64,000 nt of DNA from NCBI GenBank assembly GCA_031430595.1, contig JANPBU010000061.1, forward strand, positions 57,066 through 121,065, in the 5' to 3' direction. This DNA is from JANNBN01 sp031430595 (lineage in GTDB: Bacteria > Actinomycetota > Acidimicrobiia > Acidimicrobiales > JANYDT01). The position numbers were made by a program, and so were the translations under genes. Positions 54,157-63,257 of this stretch are shown in pieces. Positions within the stretch are counted from its first letter, which is position 1; each line of letters opens with the position of its first letter. The notes beneath the pieces are model-generated. The model was given only the letters and a program-made list of their open reading frames with translations, had not been told where the DNA came from and did no database searches.

Positions 54157-55535
54157 TCTTGGCCGCAGCCGCCAACGTTACGGCCGCAGTCATCAGCTCG
54201 GTTTCCGCTGCCGTTGCGCCCAAGGCTGTTGAAGCAGAATCAGCTTCGTTTGGTGGGGCCCAAATATTCATGTTGATTGTGGTGCTGCTGCTCGTTGTCG
54301 TTGCCGGTTTCTTGGCAATGTCTGAAACTGCGCTCACCAGAATGTCAAAGATACGCGCGGGTTCGCTTGCCGAAGATGGTCGCCGAGGCGCAAAGACTCT
54401 GCTCAGTCTTATCGAGGAACCAGAGAAGTTCCTTAGCCCCCTGTTGTTGCTTTTGCTTGCCTCTCATCTTGCAATGTCGACCCTGGTGGGCTTGCTTGTT
54501 GAGCCTATTTTTGGTGGCATCGGGGTGCTTGTCGCAGTGGTACTCGAAATCGCAGTGATCTTTATTTTCAGTGAACTTGGGCCGAAGAATTTTGCGGTCA
54601 AAAACGGTGACCGCACGGCGCTTATGGTTGCGCCCATTGTGTCGGGCATTGTGAAATTTCCGCCGATCAAGTTGGTGACTCGTTTGCTTATCGTGATCGG
54701 TAACGCGTTGCTGCCGGGCCGTATCGACGATGCCCCACAAACCTCTGAACAAGAACTGTTGGCGATGGCCGACGCCGCGTTAGAAGATGACGTGATCGAG
54801 CGTGACGAACGATCAATGATCCACTCGGTTATTGAGTTTGGAGACACCGTTGCTCGCGAGGTGATGGTTCCACGACCCGACATGATCACGGTCGCAGCAA
54901 CGGCAACCGTCGATGAGGCCATGGCGGTGGCGATCAACCACGGCCTTTCACGCATACCGGTTACGGGCGAATCAAAAGACGATATTGCCGGAATCATCTT
55001 TGTAAAAGACCTTATGAAAGCTCATCGGGAAGGTCGAAGTGAGGCCAAAATCGGCGCATTGAGTCGCGCTGCTCGGTTCGCACCTGAAGGTAAGCGTGTG
55101 TCTGAACTGCTGCGTGAAATGCAAGTGTCAAAGAGTCATATGGCAATTGTGCTTGACGAGTATGGCGGTACCGCCGGCTTGGTCACCCTCGAAGATCTTT
55201 TGGAAGAACTCGTTGGAGATATCGCCGACGAATACGACCGAGAAGAAGCCCAGGTAGAGAAACTTCCGAACGGCGACATACGGGTTAACGCTCGTATGCT
55301 TATAGAAGACCTCAACGACCTGCTCGATGTTGAGTGGCCCTCCGAAGATTGGGACTCAATCGGGGGTTTGGTTTTCAACGAACTTGGCCACCCGGCCGCC
55401 GAGGGTGAAACGGTTGACTACGAACGCCATCTGCTTCGGGCGGAACGCGTAAAGGGTCGTCGTATTGGTCGGGTGCGCATCACTCGTCCGGGCACCCGCG
55501 ACGATGGCGACGAAGGACCTCTTCACGACATCTGA
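54153..55535 (+). CDS. CNNM/CorC-like membrane protein with CBS pair
   Basis: 460 residues. DUF21/CNNM transmembrane domain (~30-200: VLLLVVVAGFLAMSETALTRMSKIRAGSL with SETALT), then two CBS domains (TVAREVMVPRPDMITV, KSHMAIVLDEYGGTAGLVTLEDLLEELVGDI) and a CorC/HlyC C-terminal domain (NVRVNARMLIEDLNDLL-like). Magnesium/cobalt efflux or ion homeostasis by family. Part of the phoH-ybeY-corC-era order common in bacteria. Confidence 0.93.
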   Translation: MILAAAANVTAAVISSVSAAVAPKAVEAESASFGGAQIFMLIVVLLLVVVAGFLAMSETALTRMSKIRAGSLAEDGRRGAKTLLSLIEEPEKFLSPLLLLLLASHLAMSTLVGLLVEPIFGGIGVLVAVVLEIAVIFIFSELGPKNFAVKNGDRTALMVAPIVSGIVKFPPIKLVTRLLIVIGNALLPGRIDDAPQTSEQELLAMADAALEDDVIERDERSMIHSVIEFGDTVAREVMVPRPDMITVAATATVDEAMAVAINHGLSRIPVTGESKDDIAGIIFVKDLMKAHREGRSEAKIGALSRAARFAPEGKRVSELLREMQVSKSHMAIVLDEYGGTAGLVTLEDLLEELVGDIADEYDREEAQVEKLPNGDIRVNARMLIEDLNDLLDVEWPSEDWDSIGGLVFNELGHPAAEGETVDYERHLLRAERVKGRRIGRVRITRPGTRDDGDEGPLHDI

Positions 55536-55620
55536 TGGTTTGGTTGGCGCTTAAACAATCACTGAAGTGTCAGGTTTTGGGCAAAGTGAAGGTGAGCGTG
55601 GGTTGTATCCTGTAGGAGTG

Positions 55621-56505
55621 ATGCGCTCGGGGTTTTGCTCCATCGTGGGCCGACCCAACGTCGGAAAATCCACACTTGTTAACCTAATTTGCGGTGAAAA
55701 GGTGTCGATTGTGTCTGACAAGGTGCAAACGACCCGCACACAGGTGCGCGGGGTGTTGACCCTTGAACAGCCGAACGACTGGACCGACTGCCAGGTAATT
55801 TTTGTTGATACCCCAGGGGTATTGAAGCCCAGGTCGCTCCTTGGTGAACGAACAAATGCCGCGGCGAATGCCGCAATCGGTGATGTTGACCTTGTCTGCC
55901 TCCTTATTGACGCGACGATGCCGCTTGGTAAGGGCGACAAGTTCATTGCGGCTCGGGTTCCGAAGTCAAGTTTCCTCATCGTCAACAAGGTTGACCTTGC
56001 TTCACGGGCCCAAGTACTCAACCAGCTTCGTAAGGCAGCCGAACTTGGATTCGACGAGTACTTTCCGATCTCAGCGGTTGATGGCAGCGGGGTCACCGGC
56101 CTGGTTGAGGCAATTGTTGACCGCATGCCGCAGGGGCCCCAGTACTACCCGACCGAGATGATTCGTGACACCACCGAAACATTCTGGGTCGCCGAACTCG
56201 TACGTGAGCAACTTTTGGCTATAGCCCAAGAAGAGCTTCCGCATTCGATTGCCTGTCGCGTCGTCGAGTGGGAAGAACGCGACGGCAAAGGCCCATTTGT
56301 GCGAGTCGAAATCTTGGTTGAGCGTGATTCGCAAAAAGGTATCGTGATCGGCAAGAACGGTGCAGTGCTTAAAGACGTTGGGATGGCAGTACGAGCCCAA
56401 TTGCCGAAGGGTGCCTATGTCGAGTTATTTGTGAAAGTAGCGAAAGACTGGCAGCGATCCGATCATCTTTTAGACCGCCTCGGGTACCAGTTTCCTGGTC
56501 ACTAA
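55621..56505 (+). CDS. era: GTPase Era
   Basis: 294 residues from the ATG at 55621 (GTG at 55618 just before it; AGGAG overlaps the region). GTP-binding: SIVGRPNVGKSTLVNLICGEKVSIVSDK (G1), TTRTQVRGV (switch I), VDTPG (G3), NKVDLAS (G4). KH domain at the end: RVEILVERDSQKGIVIGKNG (GXXG). Era matures 16S rRNA and the 30S subunit. Confidence 0.96.
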   Translation: MRSGFCSIVGRPNVGKSTLVNLICGEKVSIVSDKVQTTRTQVRGVLTLEQPNDWTDCQVIFVDTPGVLKPRSLLGERTNAAANAAIGDVDLVCLLIDATMPLGKGDKFIAARVPKSSFLIVNKVDLASRAQVLNQLRKAAELGFDEYFPISAVDGSGVTGLVEAIVDRMPQGPQYYPTEMIRDTTETFWVAELVREQLLAIAQEELPHSIACRVVEWEERDGKGPFVRVEILVERDSQKGIVIGKNGAVLKDVGMAVRAQLPKGAYVELFVKVAKDWQRSDHLLDRLGYQFPGH

Positions 56506-56559
56506 ACCGGCTGGGATCGCGGCTTTGGTTGCCGTTTTGAGCCGGTAACCTTGACGCTT

Positions 56560-57129
56560 ATGGCTGGTTACGACATCCGCATCTTTGGTGACCCGGTTTT
56601 GCGTCAGGTCGCCCATGAATTGACCGACATCGACGGAAAAATTGCTCAACTGGTCGAAGACATGATTCCGGCCATGTACGAGGCGCAGGGCCTTGGCTTG
56701 GCGGCACCACAGGTCGGTGTGCAAAAACGGCTGTTTGTGTACGACATGAACGATGGCAACGGCCCGCAAACCCTCATTAACCCGGTAATCAAAGAGTCTT
56801 CTGGCGAGTGGGAATACGAAGAGGGTTGCCTGTCGGTACCCGGCCTTTCGTGGGACATTATCCGGCCGAAAGAGATTCACCTGGTCGGCCTTGACGTTGA
56901 CGGAAACGATGTAGATATCCAGGCTGATGAGCTACTTGCTCGACTGTTTCAACATGAACTCGATCACCTAGATGGCAAATTGTTGATTGATTATCTCGAC
57001 GACGAACGCCGAAAAGAAGCGTTGAAGGTGCTGCGTAATCGCCTCATTGATCAACCAACTGCGCCTACCCCGTCGGCCGAGGTGGCACCAACCAAACGGC
57101 GCCTTGGTCTGTCGCTTCCCGGCCGCTAA
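56560..57129 (+). CDS. def: Peptide deformylase
   Basis: 189 residues from the ATG at 56560 (TTG at 56551 rejected). Metalloenzyme removing the formyl group from nascent Met. Motif 1 GLGLAAPQVG, motif 2 EGCLSVPG, motif 3 QHELDHLDGKL with the zinc ligands Cys-His-His and catalytic Glu. Followed by fmt, the enzyme that puts the formyl group on. Confidence 0.97.
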   Translation: MAGYDIRIFGDPVLRQVAHELTDIDGKIAQLVEDMIPAMYEAQGLGLAAPQVGVQKRLFVYDMNDGNGPQTLINPVIKESSGEWEYEEGCLSVPGLSWDIIRPKEIHLVGLDVDGNDVDIQADELLARLFQHELDHLDGKLLIDYLDDERRKEALKVLRNRLIDQPTAPTPSAEVAPTKRRLGLSLPGR

Positions 57130-57155
57130 GCCGCGAAATACGCTATTTCTCACTG

Positions 57156-58040
57156 ATGCGACTGGTCTATCTCGGAACACCCGAAGCCGCTGTGCCACCC
57201 CTTCGGGCGCTGGTTGAGGCCGGTCACGAGGTTGCCCTTGTTGTGTCCCAACCAGACCGCAAACGTGGCCGGGGTGCTGCTTTGGTCGCTTCACCAGTTA
57301 AACAGGCTGCCCTCGACCTTTGCTTGCCGGTGACCGATCGAGTTGATGACCTACTAGATCTTCATCGAGTTACACCGCTTGACTTAGGGGTAGTCGTCGC
57401 GTTCGGTCGCCTGATTCGTCCTCATGTGTTGGCCGAACTCGATTTCGTCAATATCCACTTTTCTTTGCTTCCCCGTTGGCGCGGAGCTGCACCGGTAGAA
57501 CGAGCTGTTCTTGCCGGAGACACCGAAACCGGCTGCTGCCTGATGGCATTGGAAGAGGGTCTCGACACTGGGCCGGTGTATCGCCGGGTCGCCACGCCAA
57601 TTGGTGATCAAGAGTCGGCTGATGAACTTCGTTCTCGGCTAGTAGCCATCGGAACCGACATGTTGATGTCGGCCCTCAGTGGCGGATTGGGCATCGCGGA
57701 ACCGCAGGTGGGCGACGCTACTCACGCCGCGAAATTGAGACCTGAAGAATTCGTTCTTGATTGGTCGCGTACGGCTCAGTCTCTGGTGCGGACCATCAGA
57801 ATTGGAGGCGCACATACGATATTTCGAGGTAAGCGGCTGAAGGTAAACCAAGCAAGATGTGTCGACGTTGATCGAGTTGGCCGAGCGGAAGGTGAGCTTC
57901 ACAACAACGTGGTGTTTGCTGCAGATGAAGCGGTTGAACTTGTCACCGTTCAACCCGAAGGAAAACAACCTATGCCTATTCTTGATTGGCTTCGTGGGGC
58001 GCGACCTGCACCCGGTGAACGTATGGGCCAGCCGATATGA
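57156..58040 (+). CDS. fmt: Methionyl-tRNA formyltransferase
   Basis: 294 residues. 10-formyl-THF-dependent formylation of initiator Met-tRNA. Motifs: YLGTPEAAVPPLRALVEAGHEV, SQPDRKRGRG, NIHFSLLPRWRGAAPVERAVLAGDTETG (catalytic Asn-His and SLLP loop). The stop overlaps the rsmB start by ATGA. Confidence 0.96.
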   Translation: MRLVYLGTPEAAVPPLRALVEAGHEVALVVSQPDRKRGRGAALVASPVKQAALDLCLPVTDRVDDLLDLHRVTPLDLGVVVAFGRLIRPHVLAELDFVNIHFSLLPRWRGAAPVERAVLAGDTETGCCLMALEEGLDTGPVYRRVATPIGDQESADELRSRLVAIGTDMLMSALSGGLGIAEPQVGDATHAAKLRPEEFVLDWSRTAQSLVRTIRIGGAHTIFRGKRLKVNQARCVDVDRVGRAEGELHNNVVFAADEAVELVTVQPEGKQPMPILDWLRGARPAPGERMGQPI

Positions 58041-59305
58041 CCCGGTACGACGATCGGTCCAGCGATCGATCGAAAGGTAGATCGACAGATCGTTCTCGTG
58101 ATCGTGGCGGCGCAGCCGACCGTTCATTTCGTCCGGCCGGGGCAGCGCGACAGGGTCGGTCAAAACTTGACCCATTGACTTCTCGGCGGGTGGCGTTAGA
58201 GGCACTCAATCAGGTTGATATGGGTGGTTACGCAAACCTGGTGCTGCCCGAGCTGCTCTCAGAAAGTGGCCTCGAAACCCGAGATCGTGCGTTCGCTACC
58301 GAACTCACCTACGGAACTTTGCGCCGTCGGCGTAGTGTCGACTGGTTGGTCGCTGGTCATATCGGACGCGAGCCTGACGAGCATGTCTTGCGACTACTTC
58401 ATCTCGGTGCATATCAACTCGCGTTTGCCGGGGTTCCTGCCCACGCAGCGGTCGACGAGACGGTCGCTCAAGCGCCAAGTTGGGGTCGAGGCTTCGTTAA
58501 CGCGGTAATGCGACGGGTTGCTGAAGATGTTGCCCGTGGAATCCGATGGCCAGACCTAGTGACCGAACTGAGTTATCCCGATTGGGTGTTCGACCGTCTG
58601 CGCGCTGACCTTGGCGAAGAGGTTGCGATAGCTGCACTGAGATTTATGAACGAGGCGCCATCGGTGACCACCCGCTTCGACGGGTACACCCAAGATTTGG
58701 CATCCCAATGGGTCGCAGAATTCGTAGGGGCTACCCCCGATTCGAAGGTGCTCGATGTTTGTGCTGCACCAGGCGGTAAGGCAACTGCGATGGCTCAGTT
58801 CGGGGCCTTGGTTGTCGCAGCCGATGTACGCCCACATAGGGTTGGTTTGATTCAACAAAATGTTTTGAAACTCGATCTCTCCGAACGGGTATTTCCGATA
58901 GTGAGCAATGGTCTTGCCGCTCCGTTCGTTGACCGATCGTTCGACTATGTATTGCTTGACCTGCCTTGTTCCGGTCTTGGCGTTTTACATAGGCGCCCCG
59001 ATGCCCGCTGGCGAATATCAGCCGACGACGTAGCCGACTTGGCGGCGTTGCAGCGAAAACTCATTGAGGCTTCGATGCCGTTGGTGGCGAGCGGGGGAGT
59101 ACTACTTTTTTCGGCATGCACACTTACTAATGCCGAGTCGCTCGAACATGACGAATGGATGGCCGAGCATTACCCTGACTGGCTACCCGACCTTGGCGAT
59201 GCTGATCTCAGTGACCGTTGGAGCCCATTTGGTCGTGGGGTCAGGGTGCTTCCACAGACGCACGGCACCGATGGCATGGTTGCCTTTCGGTACCGCTGCC
59301 CCTAG
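58037..59305 (+). CDS. rsmB: 16S rRNA (cytosine967-C5)-methyltransferase RsmB
   Basis: 422 residues. N-terminal NusB-like domain (VALEALNQVDMGGYANLVLPELL) then the methyltransferase fold: VLDVCAAPGGKATAMAQ (SAM motif), LLDLPCSGLGVLHRRPDARW (the first catalytic Cys) and VLLFSACTLTNAESLEHDEW (the second). The first ~40 residues are an Arg/Asp/Ser-rich low-complexity stretch (RSSDRSKGRSTDRSRDRGG) coded by repeated GATCG. This extension is unusual. Confidence 0.95.
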   Translation: MTRYDDRSSDRSKGRSTDRSRDRGGAADRSFRPAGAARQGRSKLDPLTSRRVALEALNQVDMGGYANLVLPELLSESGLETRDRAFATELTYGTLRRRRSVDWLVAGHIGREPDEHVLRLLHLGAYQLAFAGVPAHAAVDETVAQAPSWGRGFVNAVMRRVAEDVARGIRWPDLVTELSYPDWVFDRLRADLGEEVAIAALRFMNEAPSVTTRFDGYTQDLASQWVAEFVGATPDSKVLDVCAAPGGKATAMAQFGALVVAADVRPHRVGLIQQNVLKLDLSERVFPIVSNGLAAPFVDRSFDYVLLDLPCSGLGVLHRRPDARWRISADDVADLAALQRKLIEASMPLVASGGVLLFSACTLTNAESLEHDEWMAEHYPDWLPDLGDADLSDRWSPFGRGVRVLPQTHGTDGMVAFRYRCP

Positions 59306-59316
59306 GGTCGGAAGTC

Positions 59317-60096
59317 GTGAACGATTCGGCCACCCTGTTGCATGTTGATGATCGTGGCGTTGCGACGATCACGTTGAACCGCCCCGACAATCGCAATGCG
59401 CTTTCGGTCGAATTGGTCGAGTCGTTGGCTCAGTCGCTTCAGCGAGCAAGCACTGACGACGCAGTGCGGGTCATTGTGCTGACCGGTGCGGGTTCCGTGT
59501 TTTGTGCCGGAGCAGACCTGAAAGAGCGACGAACGGTGACTGCCGGTGCGCAAGACGACGACCTTCCAACGTTCGTCAAGATTTTCCAGGCGATTTCAGC
59601 GTCAACAAAACCTGTTGTAGGAAAGCTCAACGGGCACGCTCTCGCTGGAGGTCTTGGCTTGGCTTGCAGTTGTGATTTGACGATTGCGCCAAAGCGAGCG
59701 ATGTTCGGGTTTACTGAAGTTCGCCTCGGGGTTGCCCCCGCCATCATTAGCGTGGTGTGTCTTCCGAAACTTCGAATGGCAGATGCGGCTGAACTGTTTT
59801 TGACCGGCGAGCGCATATCTGCTGATCGGGCTCAGGAAGTAGGCCTGCTTACTAAATCGGTCGATGACGACCAGCTCGATGCTGCCACGGAAGAATTGGT
59901 GAGCAAGCTGCTGCTGGGTGGTCCCAAAGCGTTGGCGGCGACAAAGCAGTTGTTGTCCAGGGTTCCGGCTATGGGCGTTGTTGATGCGTTCCGTTGGACG
60001 GCGAAACTCTCAGCCGACCTGTTTGCTTCTGATGAGGCGGCGGCTGGGATCGCAGCATTCGCCAAAAAAGAGCTCCCCCCTTGGGCCGCCCAGTAG
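59317..60096 (+). CDS. Enoyl-CoA hydratase/isomerase family protein
   Basis: 259 residues from the GTG at 59317, close after the rsmB stop; the longer frame to 59218 overlaps rsmB. Crotonase fold: HVDDRGVATITLNRPDNRNALS, VLTGAGSVFCAGADLKER (oxyanion loop), GHALAGGLGLACSCDLTIAPKRAMFGFTEVRLGVAPAIISV with the Glu in a family catalytic position. The substrate is unknown; 3-hydroxyacyl-CoA hydration is the likely chemistry. Confidence 0.92.
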   Translation: MNDSATLLHVDDRGVATITLNRPDNRNALSVELVESLAQSLQRASTDDAVRVIVLTGAGSVFCAGADLKERRTVTAGAQDDDLPTFVKIFQAISASTKPVVGKLNGHALAGGLGLACSCDLTIAPKRAMFGFTEVRLGVAPAIISVVCLPKLRMADAAELFLTGERISADRAQEVGLLTKSVDDDQLDAATEELVSKLLLGGPKALAATKQLLSRVPAMGVVDAFRWTAKLSADLFASDEAAAGIAAFAKKELPPWAAQ

Positions 60097-60164
60097 GGAT
60101 CCGGTGAGTTTCCGTGGTTAAACCCCCACAAAGTCCCCGCTGGAAAAGCTTCGAAATAGGCGAC

Positions 60165-60182
60165 CATATGACGTATCATATG
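60165..60182. promoter_or_regulatory. Palindromic operator-like site at the antitoxin start
   Basis: CATATGA at 60165-60171 and TCATATG at 60176-60182 form a perfect 7-bp inverted repeat around CGTA, just upstream of the ATG at 60186. Ribbon-helix-helix antitoxins commonly bind such sites to repress their own operon. It also contains two in-frame ATG codons (60168 and 60180), so the start position is not fixed. Confidence 0.6.
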
Positions 60183-60185
60183 GTT

Positions 60186-60431
60186 ATGTCTAGACGAGAA
60201 GTGCTGGTTCAGCTTGATGATGACCTTGTTGCGCACCTCGATCGGCTCGCCCAGTCACTCGACACAAACCGGTCGGAGTTGCTGCGTCGTGGTGCGCAGG
60301 CTGTGATCGACGCAGAGACCGAATGGGCCAATGATCGTGAACTCGTTGCTGCGTACAAACGCCAACCTCCCGATGCCGCGCTGGTCCGTGCGGCCTCGGC
60401 GCTTGCGGCAAAAACGGCACCGGCGTGGTAG
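60186..60431 (+). CDS. Ribbon-helix-helix (CopG-like) antitoxin
   Basis: 81 residues from the ATG at 60186. Typical RHH: MSRREVLVQLDDDLVAHLDRLAQSLDTNRSELLRRGAQ, a beta strand then two helices. The tail wraps over the toxin. The 3' end overlaps the MazF-like gene by 7 bp. DNA-binding repressor and antitoxin by family. Confidence 0.88.
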   Translation: MSRREVLVQLDDDLVAHLDRLAQSLDTNRSELLRRGAQAVIDAETEWANDRELVAAYKRQPPDAALVRAASALAAKTAPAW

Positions 60432-60748
60432 CTCGCAACGACATTTTCTGGGCGGACCTTGGCGAGCCTGCCGGGCGGCGACCCGTGTGCGTTCTCACTC
60501 GCAATGCCGCTATATCTGTGCTGAACGCAGTGACCTGTGCACCAATCACGCGAACGATCCGCGGAATCAAATCGGAGGTCGAAATCGGCCCCGATCAAGG
60601 GCTCCCGGAACAATGTGTGATCAGTTGTGACAACGTGCTCACCGTACCTCTGGGTGATTTCGATGAACGTGCTGTGGGTCATCTCGACGAGATCAAGCGC
60701 TCAGAACTCGATCGGGCACTTCGCTACGCCCTCGATATCGTTTACTGA
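60425..60748 (+). CDS. mazF: MazF/PemK-like toxin (endoribonuclease)
   Basis: 107 residues, GTG start overlapping the antitoxin. MazF fold: NDIFWADLGEPAGRRPVCVLTRNAAI (RRPVCVL motif), APITRTIRGIKSEVEIGPDQGLPEQCVISCDNVLTVP. The late Asp and Ser/Thr-rich beta strands match the sequence-specific mRNA interferase family. Cleaves RNA when free of antitoxin. Confidence 0.9.
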   Translation: MVARNDIFWADLGEPAGRRPVCVLTRNAAISVLNAVTCAPITRTIRGIKSEVEIGPDQGLPEQCVISCDNVLTVPLGDFDERAVGHLDEIKRSELDRALRYALDIVY

Positions 60749-60830
60749 ATCTTCCTGGATCACCCGCGGTCGGTCAGAATCGTGCCGCCTCGCACTACCT
60801 GTTTGGCTCGGAGAATTTCACATAAGCGGT

Positions 60831-61112
60831 TTACCTACCTAAACATGGGCCCGCTGCTCGGTGGTAGGTACAGGACCGAAAAGAACTCGTCGCCCTCTGG
60901 GCAGGTAGCAAGATCCATTTTGTTTTTGGGATCCGTCGAGCCGGCGGAATCCCTTTAAACGGATTCGTCTGCGGGACCGGCCTCATCTCGATGGTGTAGA
61001 GCTCATCGTATTGATGGTCAAATTTGTGAGTCTCGTAAACGTAATATCCCAGTACGACTCCAATAATTAGAATGGCGATTGAGGCAATCAGGAAAATCCG
61101 TTCTTTGTGCAC
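60831..61112 (-). pseudogene. Small single-helix membrane protein, probably frameshifted near its end
   Basis: From a GTG at 61112: MHKERIFLIASIAILIIGVVLGYYVYETHKF, one membrane helix, then a soluble stretch (DHQYDELYTIEMRPV, NPFKGIPPARRIPKTKW). After the A-rich run at ~60915-60925 a different frame looks right (DLATCPEGDEFFSVLY, then a TAG at 60835-60837), so one base is out of place. No family recognised. Confidence 0.35.
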
Positions 61113-61120
61113 TACTCGTC

Positions 61121-61498
61121 TCAATCGGGGTTGTACAGACACACGATATTCGGAGTTCCCGGCCGAAGGGAACAAGTTGCCGGGGAAGAACCGATGAGTC
61201 GATAGTTCCGGGCAAGACCATGTTTGTGAAGGTTCGTGGCGTCCTGGTCGGTAACAGAAAAACCCGGGGCTGCGAGTAGCGGCTGAGGATCGAACATGGA
61301 TCGATCGTAGAAGAAAACTTTGAAACATCGGGTTCCATCGGCACGAACCTTTCCCTCGATTCGAAGGTCGTGAGATCCAACTCCCCGGAAAACGTTTCTG
61401 AGTTGGCGTGGCCTCCTACAGGCTGTGGCTGGATCTTTGTTAGGAGCTGGAATGCAACGCTTACGGGAAAGTCCGTTGCAAGAGCTCCTGTTAGTCGG
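61121..61498 (-). pseudogene. Startless coding-like fragment of unknown function
   Basis: One frame on the minus strand is open from 61498 to a stop at 61121-61123 and reads like protein (GSHDLRIEGKVRADGTRCFK, MFDPQPLLAAPGFSV, LARNYRLIGSSPATCSLRPG) but has no plausible start codon near its 5' end. It is next to the broken membrane protein (8-bp gap) and the Phd antitoxin gene. Likely a 5'-truncated gene piece. Confidence 0.3.
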
Positions 61499-61511
61499 TT
61501 AGCTTAGTCGT

Positions 61512-61736
61512 ATGACTACTGTCGGGGTCCATGAAGCAAAAACCAATCTCTCAGCGCTACTGCGCCGGGTTGCTAATGGGGAGGACATCGTCATCACCAA
61601 CGGCGGCCTCCCCGCAGCAAGGCTGGTTTCGATCGCGCCTGTCGGGCAAAAGCGAATCGGTTCCTTTGAAGGTCTATTCACGGTGCCGGACGACTTCGAC
61701 GAAACCCCGAGCGAGTTGACGGAGTACTTCGCTTGA
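61512..61736 (+). CDS. Phd/YefM-family antitoxin
   Basis: 74 residues. VGVHEAKTNLSALLRRVANGEDIVITNGGLPAARLV matches the Phd/YefM pattern (the VxEAKxxLSxLL motif, a glycine-rich turn, then PxARL), with a C-terminal acidic tail (PDDFDETPSELTEYF) that neutralises the partner. Overlaps the PIN gene as TTGA. Confidence 0.9.
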   Translation: MTTVGVHEAKTNLSALLRRVANGEDIVITNGGLPAARLVSIAPVGQKRIGSFEGLFTVPDDFDETPSELTEYFA

Positions 61737-62131
61737 CCAGAGTTCTTCTTGACACAAACACGTGGCTTTGGATGGCTGCTGCCGATGATCGACTGGGTCC
61801 CTTAGCGAAGAAACTCATTTTGAGTAAGGACACCGAACTTGTGCTGTCAGCGGTGAGCGCCTGGGAGATCAGCATCAAATGGGCGTTAGGCAAGCTCGTG
61901 CTACCGACTCCGCCTGAACAATTCGTCGACATAACGGTGAGAGATGGTGGCTTGCATCGAATCGCGATCGATTTCGAACACGTCATCGGGGTTTCGAGAT
62001 TGCCACCGATTCACAACGATCCGTTCGACCGATTGCTGATTGCACAGGCCATGGCAACGAAGATGGCGCTGTTCACGGGCGACGACACTATTGCCCGGTA
62101 TGGGGTGCCAACCATCGACGCCAAGCTCTAG
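61733..62131 (+). CDS. PIN-domain ribonuclease toxin (VapC-like)
   Basis: 132 residues, TTG start. PIN fold with the acidic residues: LLDTNTWLWMAAADD (first Asp), SAVSAWEISIKWALGK (Glu), RDGGLHRIAIDFEHV, NDPFDRLLIAQAMA (Asp) and TGDDTIARYGV (last Asp). Cleaves RNA; silenced by the Phd-like partner just upstream. A second complete toxin-antitoxin pair within 2 kb. Confidence 0.9.
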   Translation: MTRVLLDTNTWLWMAAADDRLGPLAKKLILSKDTELVLSAVSAWEISIKWALGKLVLPTPPEQFVDITVRDGGLHRIAIDFEHVIGVSRLPPIHNDPFDRLLIAQAMATKMALFTGDDTIARYGVPTIDAKL

Positions 62132-62349
62132 CGAAGCAAAATCCGGGAAGGTGTTGCTCAGGTGCTCGATTCGGCTTTCATCGCGAAGGGCATTACCTGC
62201 ACGCACCGGAAAGGTTGGCAAGCTTCTGATTGGCACATTTTTTGAGTTATTTGGCTAGAGAAATCGAGGAAAGTGCTGGGTTTTCCTCCGTGCCCTCTTT
62301 CGATGTCGCTGGACTTCGGGACGACCTTGTGCTTTGGCGGGGAAGGTCG

Positions 62350-63144
62350 TTAGACCAAAAGGGCGGAGAGCGACGTTGGAATTCCATTGATCGAAGTCCC
62401 CATGACCGATTGGTCCAAGCCTCCTATATGCAGGGGCCCTACGAAGTCGAAAACAGTTCTCATCTGTAGCTTGGTGGCGATTTCGCCAGTTGACATATCG
62501 AGAATCAACACCCCGTCGGGCGTCGGAACGAATAGTTGACCACTGGCGTACGCCGGTTGGCACATCCAAACACCTTTCCTTGGCTCGGAGATAACTACAT
62601 CCCATATGGCGAGCAACTCCAACGACGGAATTCCAAACACCATGACCGAACCAAGGAAGCCAACCTTTCGTTCTGAGGCTGCCCTCCAAACAAAAAGAAC
62701 ACTGAGTTCCACCGCCAAGCAAAGTCCCCCCAGAATCTCTCCCCCCTCAAGTTCTACCCTTTTGGTATTTCCAATCCCATTGTGCAGGAGGGTCAAACAG
62801 CCCTGTTGCTGGCCATCTGCAGCGAATGCAAGCGAGTCACCATCAACCGCCCCAGTGGTAGGGTATTCGCTGGTTTCTATTTCTGCCACAGTGACCATCG
62901 AGCGACAGTCCACGACCCTCATTACCTCAAGATCATCTTTGTTTACATCATTAAAGGCGAGGAGATTTGGTTTGTCAGTGCAGCGCAATGATTGAACTCC
63001 CCATCTTGACAAATTCAAAAAAGTGGCACGATTGCCTTCCCAATCAGCCCATTCAATTGTTCGTTCACCAATACTCCAAAACACACCACTGTCAATGTAA
63101 TCGTACCCTGTGAGCAATGGATAGCCGGGAAGTCGAGGCTGCAT
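62350..63144 (-). CDS. Beta-propeller-like protein, candidate immunity partner of the deaminase tip
   Basis: 264 residues from the ATG at 63144 (MQPRLPGY); the frame extends upstream to 63345 but the front part overlaps the deaminase reading frame. Several beta-rich repeats (WEGNRATFLNLSRWGVQSL, VAEIETSEYPTTGAVDGDSL, GQLFVPTPDGVLILDMSTGE) resemble WD40/PQQ blades. No motif I can name. Position directly downstream of a toxin-like tip suggests immunity. Base composition appears more AT-rich than the core genes, a sign of transfer. Confidence 0.45.
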   Translation of the reverse strand: MQPRLPGYPLLTGYDYIDSGVFWSIGERTIEWADWEGNRATFLNLSRWGVQSLRCTDKPNLLAFNDVNKDDLEVMRVVDCRSMVTVAEIETSEYPTTGAVDGDSLAFAADGQQQGCLTLLHNGIGNTKRVELEGGEILGGLCLAVELSVLFVWRAASERKVGFLGSVMVFGIPSLELLAIWDVVISEPRKGVWMCQPAYASGQLFVPTPDGVLILDMSTGEIATKLQMRTVFDFVGPLHIGGLDQSVMGTSINGIPTSLSALLV

Positions 63145-63257
63145 CGGAATGCTTTGTGTTCGATCTCTGCGAACAATATTCAAAGTTGTTAGGCACTCGG
63201 TTGGAGTATGCGATACGTATTCAAATTGTTTTTTACATCTAAATTCATTTTGGAAAA

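Noticed and set aside
62230..62469. 79-codon plus-strand frame after the PIN toxin
   Set aside because: It overlaps the propeller-like gene antisense and shows no family features.
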